A stretch of DNA of 64,000 bases, taken from contig NC_081412.1 in assembly GCF_030272615.1 (NCBI RefSeq), forward strand, positions 666,546,352-666,610,351, read 5' to 3'. The stretch comes from Cryptomeria japonica. Lineage: Eukaryota; Streptophyta; Pinopsida; Cupressales; Cupressaceae. Positions within the stretch are counted from its first letter, which is position 1. Each line of letters starts with the position of its first letter. The position numbers were made by a program, and so were the translations under genes. The notes under the pieces were generated by a model. It saw only the letters and a program-made list of their open reading frames with translations. It did no database searches and was not told where the DNA came from. Shown here one piece after another: positions 43,565 through 55,714 of the stretch.

Positions 43565-46376
43565 CCCCCATTTTTCATTTCATTTGATAATAGTTAGATA
43601 TCAGAGAGTTTATTGTATTAGAGAGATTAGAGCTAGAAGCAATTTTATTTTATAGCAAGATTGAGTTTTGAAGAGAGGAATTCAAACAATTGTTGTATAT
43701 GATGACTTGGAAATCAATGAAATATTGAAGTTATGGTGTTTTGTTGCAACTTTCTTGGTTATCTTCATGGTTGTTCAATTTACTTGAATCATACTCAATC
43801 AAGGTAGTGTGTTAATTTGAAGGACATTGTGTGAGACTTGATCTTTGGTAGGATTCGTAATCCAAACCACTAGCTTCTTGCTGATTGTAGGAACGCCTTG
43901 CGTGGTCGACTGGAGAATACTTTGAGTCCCTTAATCTTCAATCATTATTGTATCTTGGATATGTACCTTCGTGGTAGTATCTTTGATCTTTGATGCATTG
44001 AATATCATTTTATTACCTTAGAAGATCGCATCAATTTCAATTGAGTTGTTATCTTATGGCAAAATTGAAATTGGTTGAATCTTGCCAAGTCTTGTTCACA
44101 CGAAGTCATTCTTAGGGTTAGGTTAGATTAGACCTCTTTCAAACCCTACTCTTTTGTTATTTTTGAAAAGTTTCTTTAGTTTAGCAAATCTTGAACTTTC
44201 GGAATGCGTAAGACCCCTTGAAGGAAACAGCAAATCACATCATACCGCTGGAAGCTTGTCCACACGTAGAGACCCTACTAACCAGAACCTTGGAGTCTTC
44301 CTAACTGATCCTTTATGCGAATCTTCAGCAGTTAGAGGCTTTTTCTCAAGAGAGGATAAGATGTCTATTGGTATTTTATTCTGTGTATGATGGTGTATAA
44401 AATACACGTCAACAGGCAGCAGGGACTATAGTGGAGGCTACATATGGTCACATCTTTTGGACACGATGCACAGTACACTCACTCAATTTAATCATGCAAA
44501 AGCTTGGCACACAAATTGATTGGGTGAAAAAACGGTATGCGGAGGGCGAGGAGATTCAAATGTTTGTGACTAATCATCATATGTCACAAGCCATTTTCAG
44601 GACCTTCTCCAAGTTGGAGTTGTTGAAGGTAATTTATAATTACTAATTTTAAATTTTATTTTTTAATTTTTTAGTTTTAAATTTTTATTTTTTATAGACT
44701 TACATTTGATATATGTTGTGTATTTTGTTATGTCATGTTAGGTTGCTGAAACACGATTTGCATCTCACACACTCATCTTAAGACGACTTCTGAAGGTGCG
44801 AGACGCCTTGAGTTCTATGGTCATCAACAGCTTGTGGAGTGTATGGAAGCAGTCCCACACAGAAAGAGCTCTAAAAGTAAGAGCATTGATCCTTAGTGAG
44901 AAATGGTGGGATGATGTGGAATATGTTTTGAATTTCATTGAGCCCATCTGAGCATGATCAGATATGCTGATACTGATCGCCCATGTTTGGGTGAGATTTA
45001 TGATGGCATGGATTGCATGGTGGAAAAAATAAAAGAAGTAATAAATAGAAAAGAAAATGACCCAACGGAAACATTTTTCAAAGTTGTGCAGAAAATTGTT
45101 GTTGATCGTTAGAACAAGATGACCACCCCCTTACATCTCTTAGCATTTGCTTTGACGCCAAAATTTTATAGTGCAGAGATGCTTGCAACACCAAGGAGGG
45201 TGCCACCATATAGAGATGCAGAGGTTGCTTCTGGCTATAGGGCTGCCTTTAAAAAGATATATCAAAATGAGGAGACAAGAAATATTGTCATGAGGGAGTT
45301 TGGCCAATTTGTATCTACAAAAAATCATGATGTTGTAGCTCTTAATGCTAGATATGGGATGGATGCTGATGAGTATGTACATGGTCAAGGCTTCGTTTAC
45401 TTGCAGCCTCTTGCAATTAAACTTAACTCCCAAGTATGTATCTTTTTATTTTTTATTTTTATAGTTTTCCAATTCCATTTGATGCTATCATATTTTTATT
45501 TTATAATTTTAATTTATAAATTTCTAATTATGTTTTAACTTTTAACAGGTTGCAAGTTCTTCTTCAGCTGAGCGGAATTGGAGTACATACTCTGTCATCC
45601 ACTCAGTCAAATGTAATCGTTTGGGTGCAAAGAAAGTTGAGGATTTGGTCTACGTACACTCCAACCTTCGTTGGTTGTCACATAAGGACCCTGGATATAG
45701 TGAGGGTGTAACAAGGAATTGGGATCTAGCCCCTGAGTGTGCTGATTTAGATGCTACAGTTGCACAACTTTGCCAAGTCTCTATAGATGAGGCAGTTATG
45801 GAATTTGAGAGAGACATAGCTAGTGGGAGTGGCATTCCATTTGATATTGGTTCAATTGATGTTGAATTTGAACCACTTGATGACCTTGGGCTTGGGTTGG
45901 ATGCTTCAAATGAAGATGAATATGGAATTTAAATCCCATAGATGGCTTGTAATTTGAATGTTTAACTTTATACTTTATTGTGTCATGACATTTTCACATT
46001 TTGAAACTTGAAGCTTGAATATTATCTTTTTTGCAAATTATGAATATGATATTACATTTATGATTTATGATATATCAATATCAGAATATTTATTGGCATT
46101 GGCAATTATGGATTTATGATTTATGATTTATGATTTATCTGTTATCATTTATGTATCATTGTATGGGAAAGTTACATTGTATGTTTCATAGTTGTATGTT
46201 TGAAATGTGAACATATATAATTTTGATGTTTGAAGTTTGAACATTTATATATATTAAAAAAAAATTAAAATATATATATATATGTACAGACGAACCCGTA
46301 CCCGTACCCAAATTTATTTATTTTTTGCCAAATCCGAACCTGAATCTGAACCAGAACCGGTAACTTAGATAAAACA

Positions 46377-47004
46377 TGTTAAAATGTTTATTTTTATTAA
46401 AAAAATACTTCCATTAAGTGGTTTGACTCATTGAGGGTCTAATTCCTCATTAAAAGTGGCCATATTATTAAGTTATAACTTCTAGGAAAATGTGCCAAGG
46501 GGCCACTTTATTAATATAAAGTGATTATATTATTTCACTTTATTATTATTTATTTAATCCAACTTAGGAAATATTAAAATGCAATCCGAGACTCAGATCT
46601 GAATTCCGTCTGAAGCACTGTGATCACTAATGTTACCTTTGTCATGTAGGCCCACTGACAATTCCTCCTAAAAAGTAGGAACTATCGTCTGAAGGTCTAA
46701 AACGGCTCACAAAGCCTCTGCAAAGCTCCATGACCCTCAAAATGAGTCCCCTAAGCATACCATTGACCTACGGGAACTCGAATGATAGGTCAACCCCTGC
46801 AGATCTGTAGCATTGTAAGAACCATCCAGCAGAATCCTCACTCTCAGATCTGGCTGGGAAGGCACCAAGACTACTCTGAATCACTTTCAGGGAGGCACTG
46901 TCCAGATCAGCAAGCTTTGAGTGGCCCTAAGAAGTCTGCACCTTCAACACACCTGCACTATTTACCTACCTTGGCAAACTAGCAGCAGTCACGGGACAGA
47001 AAAC
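46377..47004 (-). mobile_element. Probable remainder of the Copia-like LTR beyond the hAT insertion
   Basis: This sequence directly follows the right copy of the hAT target duplication, so it must continue the LTR seen at 34163-35176. It shares CTTAGGAAATATTAAAA and CCTCCTAAAAAGTAGGAA-like text with the LTR at 15159-16607. The outer end is set provisionally at GGGACAGAAAACA (to 47004), a TG...CA-compatible terminus, without a confirmed target duplication. Confidence 0.45.
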
Positions 47005-48683
47005 ATCTCACACTAGGCCATCAGTCTCATTGATGTTAGTTTATGCTCTGACTGTTTGTATATTCCTTGAAATGCATTTCCTAAACTGGGTCTGTTGTCA
47101 GCAATACTAAGGAAACAGCTGATTTCATAGAGATTTATTTGTAATCTACTAAATAGAAATTTCATTCTGAAATGTGTAAGTACACAGATCTGTCAGTCTG
47201 CTTACTGTGCATGTTACTTATTTCTAATTTTGTAGCTGAACACATAAATTGATGTTCAGAATAAGGAGAGATCAGTATCCTACGAAATCTAGGCTATTAA
47301 ATCTAGATGCAACGGAAGTAGTTTTAATTGCGGTCCAAGGGGAAGTAGAGAAAGGATAGTTTGCTTCAGTTCCAAATATCAACTCCTAACCCTGTGGAAA
47401 ACTGATGGCGAGGCTCTATAGTCTCTGAGAGAGGAATCCAAGGTGTTAAGAGAATTGGGTTTGTCAGTCAATCCAAAAATCATTTAAACATAATAGAGCA
47501 AATTATTTAAGTGGGAATTGAACCTGTAAATAAGGGAAATTTGATGTAGGCAAACTTGATGTGAAAACACCAACTGCATGGCTATTGAGTGAGAAATAGC
47601 TGGTAAACATAGAAAACCCTGAAAGTGGCTTTCCTACTACCACACCTTGGTTTGTGGAAGGACAGTACTTGAAATCTGATATTGTGGTACAGGATTAAAG
47701 CCTTGGCATTTCTGATGATAGTCTGCTGCAGTCTGACATTTCCTAGAGAAGAATTTTGACCTTATGCCTCTATAGTCTATATAAATTAGTCCTCTGATCA
47801 TGGGAGGAATCGTCAATCAAATACTGATATTAGAAGTACTAGCTTTAGGTTTTATTTGGTGATCTTTCATAACCATGATTCACTTTTACAGCATTACAAT
47901 TTAATATTGTCAAACTTATTATAAATTTTGATGCTTGGCAGGTCCACAAAGGCTTATGACAAACCTGAACCTTATATACTGATTTCTTTGGCTTCTACTA
48001 CGGACTTCTAGGTAAAGAATTGAAGTAAAATCCTTTTCCAAATGAAGTTAAGAATTTTGAAGGCCGATCAAAAAATCTAATATAAAATTGACAAGTGAAG
48101 TAGCCATAAGATGCATTAGATGATATGGATTGCTTGATCAAAACTAAAAATCAATCAGGTTTCTGGATATATGACGTGTCAAATTCTACCATCATAATCT
48201 TACCAGGAGGAATCTAAAGTTTTACAATATGCTATTATACTAGCTTGCTAAGACTCCCAATTACTAGTAAAAGAAAGGCCCAAATAAATACTGCGGTGAA
48301 TTATGTTGTTGTTGGAACTGTGACCACAATCCTGAGCAGGTTTCTCTATTTGAATCAAAGCAAACAACTGTCTCGGAAAATTAAATAGGACAACAAGCGG
48401 AAAAAATAAGTAATTGATCTTAAATTCATGAAAAGAATTACAGAACCACAACGCAGTAATTAATATCGAAATCTCTCTATCTCTCTGTATGAACAAATAA
48501 CTAAAGAAAAACGTTTGCCACGCAAATTTATAACCATTATAAACAAACCTACAAGTGATCTACCTGAACGGATTGAGACATTGCCATTGATGAAGCTATG
48601 AAATCTATCAGTCCTCAAAGTTCTACTGTTCAAAACAATTAATGTAAATGCTAATTCAGATTGTACGCATTTTGGAAATTGCT
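47005..48683. other. Unannotated low-coding stretch
   Basis: The sequence is AT-rich with only short frames. I see no family signatures, arrays or terminal repeats. It could be intron or intergenic DNA belonging to a gene near 48700-49060. Confidence 0.4.
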
Positions 48684-49061
48684 TCATTGAATTGAAGAGA
48701 CAAGTAATCTTGTGGGAGAATCCGAGACATTTTGTTTCATTCGTTTTCTTTGTCCTTTCCATACTAGGATGGGCCATTTTTTGGAGGTGATTTCAGATTC
48801 AAAACCCAATTCAATCTTAGCACAAATCGACCGCTCGTTTTTATTTATATCTGCGAAGGGTTTGAATTCCGAATTTAAATATGACATCGCATCGGCTATT
48901 GTTATTGGATTTAAGTGCGCCAATTCACTAATGCAGACCGGCTCGCCCGGTGACCAGGCCTGCTGCTTACCGTCTACGACGGTGGTAGACCGTTTTTTTT
49001 TTCCAGCTTTTAAACGGTGTCGATTCGTAACAGTTGTTTGACAGGAATTTGTGACTGCCAA
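48684..49061 (-). other. CpG-richer open frame, possible host exon
   Basis: A 125-codon stop-free minus-strand frame has no ATG at its beginning; it opens with TTG, and upstream in-frame sequence is not convincing. The predicted peptide includes a basic KAGKKKRSTTVVDGK and KPFADINKNERS. The interval 48800-49060 keeps far more CpG (CGACCGCTCG, GGCTCGCCCGG, CTACGACGG) than its neighbours, as unmethylated promoters or first exons do. The protein family is not recognised. A complementary frame is also open, so coding is unproven. Confidence 0.25.
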
Positions 49062-49153
49062 CTGCCGCGCACAATGAAGATAAGGCTCATTTCTTTTCGT
49101 AAGCTTATTTAATTTTATATTTTAATGTTAACTTTTTTATTTAAAATTTAATT

Positions 49154-49391
49154 ATATTAAAACATTTTTAAATGGTTTTGTTACAATCTTAAATTTTTTT
49201 TTTATAATATATATATGTGTGTGTGTGAGAGAGAGAGAGTGTGAGTGTGAGATTAAATTATGTAGTTTTTTAATCTATATTAAAACATTTTTAAATGGTT
49301 TTGTTATAATCTTAAACTTATATTTTTAATATATATATAGAGATGTGTGTGTGTGAGAGAGATTAAATTATGTAGTTTTTTTAATCTATAT
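49154..49391. repeat. 124-bp tandem duplication with GT/GA microsatellite
   Basis: ATATTAAAACATTTTTAAAT occurs at 49154 and again at 49278. Each copy continues through a T-rich stretch, an AT/GT/GA simple repeat (TGTGTGTGTGAGAGAGAG) and AAATTATGTAGTTTTTT. A truncated third start appears at 49381. Confidence 0.85.
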
Positions 49392-49566
49392 TGGAAAACT
49401 AAGGACGAAAAAAGCTCTACAACTTGGCTAAGAAGGACATCTCCCACTTGAGCGAGTGTTTGTTTGCTTCAAGCGTTGGGCTTTCGGCCTTGCTTATCTG
49501 TCCTTCGATCGGGGATTGTTATTACCCTTCATTTATTTCAAGCCTACCTGCCAAAGTGGTTGTTTT

Positions 49567-51352
49567 ATGGCCAATAATTCTCTGGGAGATGGCCATTCTT
49601 CGCAGCCGACCCCTGATGTGCAGTCGGCTTCCAGAGAAAAATATTTCAAGTACGTGCTCATGGATCAACCCTTGCTACCAAAAGATGTTGCCTTCATTGT
49701 GCAGATTGCGACTCCTTTTGTCTCTGATGGTGGACCAAGAGGTCAGTGCCCTAGCTCTGCTAAACTTACTCTTAAACCAAATGTTCATATGTCTAAGGCT
49801 ATAGCCGATGAGAAAGTGAGGCTTAAAGATAGTGCAATCTTTCTTGTTGCGCTTGATCTGAACAAGCTCCCCTCCTGAAACTTCTTGAATTTTTGGTTGC
49901 ACTCTATTTGGGTAAAGAAATTTGGTTTCATTTTCTCTTTTTGTAGAATGGTGCAGAAGGGTTTGTTTGTTATATTCTATAAAAACCCTAGTCATCAGAA
50001 AGATGTTGTTAAGAGGCAATTTTGGAATATTGATCAAGGTTGTTTTAGGGCAATTGCTTGGTCCCCTGAGGCTAATAGTAATGAGGTCTTGACCCTTTCT
50101 TTCCCAAGATGGCTTACTATACAGAACGTTCTGTCCTTTCTTTGGCATGTCCTTCCTAAGGCCCTCAAAAATTTGGGCAAAGTCTTGAGATTGGATGAGT
50201 CGTCTACATTGTCTGCACCTAGATGCCAAAGTCTTGCTATCCATTAATCCTGATAAGGATTTTCTAGAAGAAATCGTGTTTGATTTAGAAGGTGAATTGG
50301 TCTCTTATCCCCTGAAGTTTCTTGGCAAACTCAATGCTTGTTTTTTGTGTCGTATGGAAGGCCATGTTAGGAAAATTTGCATGTTGTTGAAAGGCAAATC
50401 TTTCCATAAGTCAGCCCCTACCTCTATTGCCGGGCCCACACTCAAATCTTCTCCCTTTGTTGAACCCTCATTGGTCATCTACTCCTTTGTTGCTTCCCCT
50501 GCTCAATCTTTTGAGGCGATTGCCTCTTTTGTTCCCTGCTTGTTGCCTACTCCTCCCAGCACTTGTGACTGCTCAACTAGCCCTGTTGTTACTCATAATG
50601 ATGGAGATCAGCTCCTCATAAAAAACTTGAATGTGCATTGGTTAGCTTTGATGAAGATTAACGATATAAATGCGGTAAGGAAGAGGATTGATAATCTAAT
50701 CTACAATAATTCTCATCAATCCAAGGTTGAGATTCACAAAAGTTCCCCTGGTAAGGATGTGAGTGGAGCCTCTGCCATCTTGGTCATTTGTAAGGTTGAT
50801 GTTGTAGTGTAACTAGAGAAGGGATCAATCCAAAGGGTCCCCCCAACTCTGATGATGAGAGGTTTTTTGAAATTAATAAAGCATATGATCCTAGTATTCC
50901 TCTAATTGATCTATTGATTAAGGTTGAACCCTCGAGCACCCCCCCGCCTTAGATCGCCCGCCAATATTGACCTTGGGATAGGCAGGTTTGGCCTTGACTC
51001 CACGTGCACCCCTAGCAAAGGGTTGCCTAATAGGTCGAGTGGTATGGAAATGATTCTCACAAACTCTCTTGATGGCATCCCTATGGCCAATAATGATTGG
51101 GCTATAGTTTTGGATGTCTTAGATGATCTCATGAATAAGTTTGGTTCTAAGAAGGATCATAACAAGAGGAAGAAAAGCCCCAAGTCTAAATTGAAATCTA
51201 TAACTCCCCCTCTTGTGGCTAATAGATTTTTGACTTCAAGAAAAAGAGGGGCAGACCTGTTGGGTCATCCAACAAGAAGCTACCTTCTAAGAGGTTGCCC
51301 AAATGCTACAAATCATTCAGGGCACCAATGGACACCTCTTAATAACAGGTAG
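49567..51352 (+). pseudogene. LINE ORF1 (RNA-binding protein), frameshifted
   Basis: The likely start is MANNSLGDGHSSQ (49567). After a stop near 49876 the same protein continues as GLFVIFYKNPSHQKDVVKRQFW and then PRWLTIQNVLSFLWHVLPKAL, the layout of DUF4283 proteins encoded by plant LINEs. A frame change near 50200 leads to YPLKFLGKLNACFLCRMEGH with the CCHC knuckle CFLCRMEGHVRKIC (about 50335). A Ser/Thr/Pro-rich segment follows, then another shifted frame (50924-51352) with lysines near KKSPKSKLKS. At least three breaks make it non-functional. Its role would be binding LINE RNA and DNA. Confidence 0.7.
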
Positions 51353-51354
51353 AA

Positions 51355-54300
51355 ATGGAATTGAATTGTATCTCATGGAACATCAAGGGACTGGAATCCC
51401 CAAATAGAAAATATGTGGTTAAAAGATTCTTGAAGATGCATAAAAATGTAGATATTTTGATGCTTCAAGAGATTAAATCGGTCCAGTTTACCCTTGATAT
51501 CAACTTGAAATGCATTTGGAGGGATTTGATGCAATTTGTCACTTAGCACTCTAAAGGGAGAGGTGGAGTAGTAATATTAATGTCTAAAAAGTGGGCTAGA
51601 ATGGTTAAAAGATGGGGTTGATCCCCATGTAATAGGGTTGTGTGGATCATTCTGAGCTTTAAAGAATAAGAGTTTGGGACCTAGCATCAATATATGCCCC
51701 CAATGATCATAATGAAAGCGTAGAGCTCTAGAAATGGGTATCCTGGTTGGAGGGGGTGCCTTGAATTTTAGGAGAGGACTTTAATATGGTGGAGCACCCC
51801 CAAGATAAATCAAGAGTATTGCCTTTTGAATGGAAGCCTAATGAGAAATTCTTCTAGTACAGAATGTAAAACAAACTTAGATTGGTAGATCCATTAGCTG
51901 GCAAAAGATCTGAGCACAAAGGTATTTGGTATACATGGTGCAACTTCCAATAGGGAAGGAAAAGAATTTACAACAGGTTGGATTTGTTCTATTTTAATAA
52001 AAATTGGTTCATTGGTGAAAAGGATGGAGAGAAATGCTCTTTGAAGGTCATTCCTTATACCTTATCGGATCATAATCCTATCCTTGCTTGCATTTCTCTT
52101 TACTCTGCTCCTCCTCACTCTCGAGGTCCTAAGGACTCTTTTTCCCTCAACTCCAGATTGCTAGAAGATGAGGATGTCATCTTGGCCTCCCTCATTATTA
52201 GACAATTCAATTGTTTGAACCTGACTTTTAATAGTGAGGTGGATCGATGGGGTCAGAATGTGCAGAATTGGAAATCTCTATTTCAGATTGTAGGTAAAAA
52301 GAAAGTGAAGGATTCCAAAAGAAAGTAGGATGATTTTCATATTAAACTGATTGTGGCTGAGGAATCTCTTCAATCATAGCCTAACAATGAGGAAGTTGTT
52401 TCTATTCTTAGAGAGGTTAAGGACGAGCTCAGGACCCTTCAAAATGCAAAGATCTAGGGTGATGGGGTCAAGGATATGATTACCCAAGATTTGATCAAGG
52501 CGATAAAGCTTCTAAGTTCTTCTTTCATCTTCTTAGAAATAAATAGACTAAAGAACACATTGACAACATTTGTGAGAATGGGGTTGATATTATAGATAAG
52601 GAAGGGATTTTAATGGCTTTCATGAATTATTATCAAAATTTATTTACCTCTGAGGATAGAGGTTGTGACAAGGAGGCTAGACAAAAATTTAGGAGTATTA
52701 TTCCTTGTAATAGCAGTATAGAAGATGTTTCTAAACTAGGGAAAGAAATAACCATAGAAGAGATTCAAAAGGCTATCTTGATGCTCAAGGATGATAAGGC
52801 CCCTTGCCCAGACGGTTTACCTAAAGAATTCTACAAAAAAACTAGTGAATGGATTGCAAGTGATCTTCTCTCATTATATAGAGAAGCATGTGAGAAAGGT
52901 TTGTTGGGTAAGGATATTAATAAGGGTGTCATCAAACTTATCCCCAAGGATAGAGAGAAATCTAATATTAAGAAGTGGATGTCGATCACCTTACTTAATG
53001 TCTCTTACAAAATTATGGTCAAAATCTTATCCTTAAGGTTGGAAGGAATCCTACCCATTGTGGTTAGCAATACCCAAACAAGAGTTGTCAAAGGTAGATA
53101 CATCTTGGAAAATCTTCTTACTTTCTCGGAAGCGATGCACTCGACACAAGTCTCTAAACAAAATGCTTCAATGATGCTTATAGAATTTGAGAAGGCTTAT
53201 GATAGAATAGAGGAATTTATCATTATGATCTTGAAAAGTTTTGGTTTCCCACTAGCATTCTATAGAATGGTGGAGATAATCATGAAGGATGCTACAGCTT
53301 GTGTGGAAGTTAATGGTGTCTAATCTCAAAGCTTCCCTCTGTCCAAATCCATTAGATAGGGTTTCCCTTTAGCTCCTACCTTATTTGTTATTGTTGTTGA
53401 TGCGATGCACTACCTTCTGAGAGACCACTCTCTTTCCCCCTCAATGAAAGGGCTTTGTTTACCTAATGGAGTAGATCTATTGAATATACAGTTTGCAGAT
53501 GATATTGCTATATTCCTGGGGTTGGAGGAAGGTAACATTGAAGCTCTCATGGCTAAAATGGACATTTTATAGATCTGGCTTCTAGCAATAAGGTCTCTCT
53601 CGCCAAATCCATTTTGCTAGGTTGGAATAAGCGCCCCCCTTTGTGGTTCCACAAATTTCCTTTACTGTGGGGTGGTCCTCAACACCAAGTCTGATATTTA
53701 GGTATCCCCTTTGCACTTAACCCTAATCTTAAAGAGATGTGGGAATGGGTTAAGACTAAGATCAATAAGAAGTTGAAAAGTTGGAACAAGCATTATCTCT
53801 CTTTGTCATGCAAATTTCAGGTGTGTCAGAAGTTCTCTCCTCTTGTAATATCAATTACTCCTCAGCTTGGCTATTTAATGATTAGCAATTTTCCTTTCTC
53901 GAGGAGTTAGTTAGAGATTTCCTATGGCTTGATGGGAAGGGAGGCTATAAAAGACATGTTATAAGATGGAAGTGGTGTACTACGAGTAAGGCCAAGTGAG
54001 GTTTGGGATTGAAAGACTTGAGGTTACAGGGAATAGCATAAGCTGCTAAATGGATAGTGCATGCTCTCCAAGGGGATGAACCCTGGAAGATATTGGTCAA
54101 ACATAATACTGCTCAATCGGTCCCCAAATAGAGTCCTTCCTAGAAAAATCTCCCAATTTGTGATTTGGTATTAGGTAAGTTCTCGGTGTATCCTGTAGGA
54201 TCAACTATTTTTAATTCCATATGGAAAGGTTGAGACAGAATAGGACCACTCATAGATTTCAAGGAAAATATCACTGACAATAAGAAGTTCTTTGGTAACA

Positions 54301-55442
54301 ATTCTATATGGTGGAATCTAATGTACAAGGATAAATTCTTGGCTCTATTGCAAGGGTGTTCTGCTAAGTCATGGACTAATAACTAGGCATTAAAGCATTT
54401 GAAGATATTGTTGAAAAGGGTAAATTGATCCAATGACAGGTCATTATGGACATATTTGGTATTCCCAAGACTCAATATAGAACCTATTCTCTAGTGAAAT
54501 CCGCCTATGACTCTCTCTCGTTGCTCCTTCATTATGATGATAGGCCCCTTTGCTTGTCCTCCCTAGCTTGGATAGATGGTTCTTCACTCTATGTTGTTAA
54601 AGCTAAATCCTTCTACTACGCTCTATCTGACAATAGTGAGATCCTTGACCATTTTAACAAGACTTGCCATATAAACCTTAATTTATCCAAATGGTATCGT
54701 ATTTGTGACAACCTATAACACAAACTTGTTGAGCCTAAACTTAAATTTTTTATTTGGTGTAGGTCCTTCTCAAAAGACTTCCTCTCAAGAAACCTGACGA
54801 AGACTTCAATTTGTGCACCTTCTACAAACTTCCTGAGACCCTCAACCATCTATTTTTTGAGTGCATTTTTACTAAGGATGTGTGGTATGTGTTTGGCCTC
54901 ATTATTAATGTTAATATTGGCATTGTTAATATCATCTATGGCCATATTCCCATGTTGAAGAAAGATTGTAATTTCTTTTGGTTTATTTTTTCTTCTACTA
55001 TACTTTGGAATATATGGAAGCTAAGGAATGATAGTGTGTTTAACAATAAGAGTAGGGCACTTACCGAGTCTCCTCAGAGACTTGTCTTGCACAATGTTTC
55101 CATGCAAGTTACTTTTAGTCATTAGACTGGCAAAAAGGAAATTTGAAGATTTAATTCAAGACGATTCAGTAAGGATTTCTAGATGGGAAGTCTCTCATGG
55201 CTTCTCATGGGCAAGACATGATGGTGATAGGACCTTGTTTGAGGAAGCTTTGCATAATTTCATGAGGGAACTCAATGAGACCAGAGGCAGAAATGAACAA
55301 CAACAAGAGGTGGTTGTACTAGTGGCTGAAGTCTTTGTTCATCCTTATCCGGAACAAATGCAAGACGATAAGGAGTTGGTGTGGAGGGAAGGGCCTCTAG
55401 GGTGGATGTCTTGGACTAACGTTCTTCTTAACAATAGGGTTT
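51355..55442 (+). pseudogene. LINE ORF2: endonuclease, reverse transcriptase and zinc region, mutated
   Basis: The start MELNCISWNIKGLESPN (51355) is the endonuclease N-motif. LMLQEIKS, GEDFNMVEHP (about 51772) and LSDHNPI (about 52060) follow. RT spans about 52600-53600: GVIKLIPKDRE, KWMSITLLNVSYKI, LIEFEKAYDR, a VNGV...SFPLSKSIRQGFPLAP-type block and the catalytic LNIQFADDIAIF (about 53480). KFLRRNL-like and CTFYKLPETLNHLFFECIF (54811 on) mark the zinc-binding tail. Endonuclease would nick the target and RT would copy the RNA there. Numerous TAG codons at Trp/Gln positions (51543, 52328, 53321 and others) and frameshifts inactivate it. Confidence 0.8.
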
Positions 55443-55714
55443 AGGAGGATAGCTTCATGTTCTAAATTTTACTTTCTAGTATACTGCTTTTTATATATGT
55501 TGCAACATGAACTTTAGTACTATGCTTTGATTTAGACTTGATGTACAACCAATTTTTTATTTGGATAACTGTTGAACAATATGTTTTTATCTGCCTTTGA
55601 GGTACTGATGATGTAATATGTATTTCTCTCAATGGTATTTAATAGAAAAAACTATGTAGTTTTTGAGTAAAATTTATTGATTTCTTTTTTCATTTTTTGT
55701 TGCATCCACCAGTA

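Larger units (their letters stand above)
36864..44414 (+). mobile_element. Element A: giant LTR-like element with an intact ORF
   Basis: It starts TGTTGTGACC and ends ACGTCAACA, giving TGTTG/CAACA inverted termini. It is flanked by GGCAG at 36859-36863 and 44415-44419 and is 7,551 bp long. Removing it with one duplication copy restores the hAT transposase frame, so both ends are exact. The order is: terminal block with a CATCGCCCCATTG phrase shared by B and C; hairpin array 37300-39222; TATA 39536; ORF 40124-43363; palindrome 43475-43492; TATA 43557; end region. There is no second LTR, primer binding site, or protease, RT or integrase motif. A solo LTR that encodes a protein fits best; a novel non-autonomous element cannot be excluded. 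Confidence 0.92.
35894..45932 (+). pseudogene. hAT family transposase, split by element A and mutated
   Basis: The start MAGTGSASARSS at 35894 is followed by WHYTTTIKP and a BED-type zinc finger (CNHC...VKGHLC) around codons 50-70. It continues with a DUF659-like catalytic region: VTIVSDGWKDCKNRPLINV and then VVQVVTDNAKNCRA. Element A interrupts at NCRA (36864). The frame resumes after the GGCAG duplication as AGTIVEATYGHIFWTRCTVH, an exact fit. Two introns are supported: 44629-44741 and 45434-45548. The C-terminus has the dimerisation motif SAERNWSTYSVIHSVKCNRL. Damage consists of TAG at codon 50 (36041), a one-base shift near 44951 and TAG at 45110, where Trp is expected. The enzyme would cut and paste the hAT element, but this copy is inactive. 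Confidence 0.9.
35185..46368 (+). mobile_element. hAT transposon with 8-bp target duplication, interrupted by element A
   Basis: The exact 8-bp duplication ATAAAACA lies at 35177-35184 and 46369-46376. The termini are inverted: CTGAGTTACCGGTTCT at 35185-35200 against the complement of AGAACCGGTAACTTAG at 46353-46368, with one mismatch. The element encodes an hAT transposase (35894-45932). Without nested element A (36864-44414 plus 5 bp) it is about 3.6 kb, a normal hAT size. The transposase carries stops and a frameshift, so the element is not autonomous now. Confidence 0.92.
49420..55645 (+). mobile_element. Second L1-type LINE, nearly full length but mutated
   Basis: ORF1 (DUF4283-like region plus zinc knuckle) is followed, two bases after its stop, by ORF2 with endonuclease, RT and a terminal zinc-binding region, the plant L1 order. 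The 3' end is a short A-rich tail near 55645. The 12-bp TATGTAGTTTTT occurs at 49369 and 55653 and may be a target duplication, but the left copy lies in a tandem repeat, so this is tentative. It is more complete than the LINE at 13150. Confidence 0.8.

Noticed and set aside
36864-44414. Element A as a DNA transposon with 5-bp duplications
   Set aside because: Inverted identity at the ends is only TGTTG/CAACA, no transposase is recognised, and the TG...CA ends, promoter pair and 5-bp duplications fit an LTR better. It is not fully excluded.
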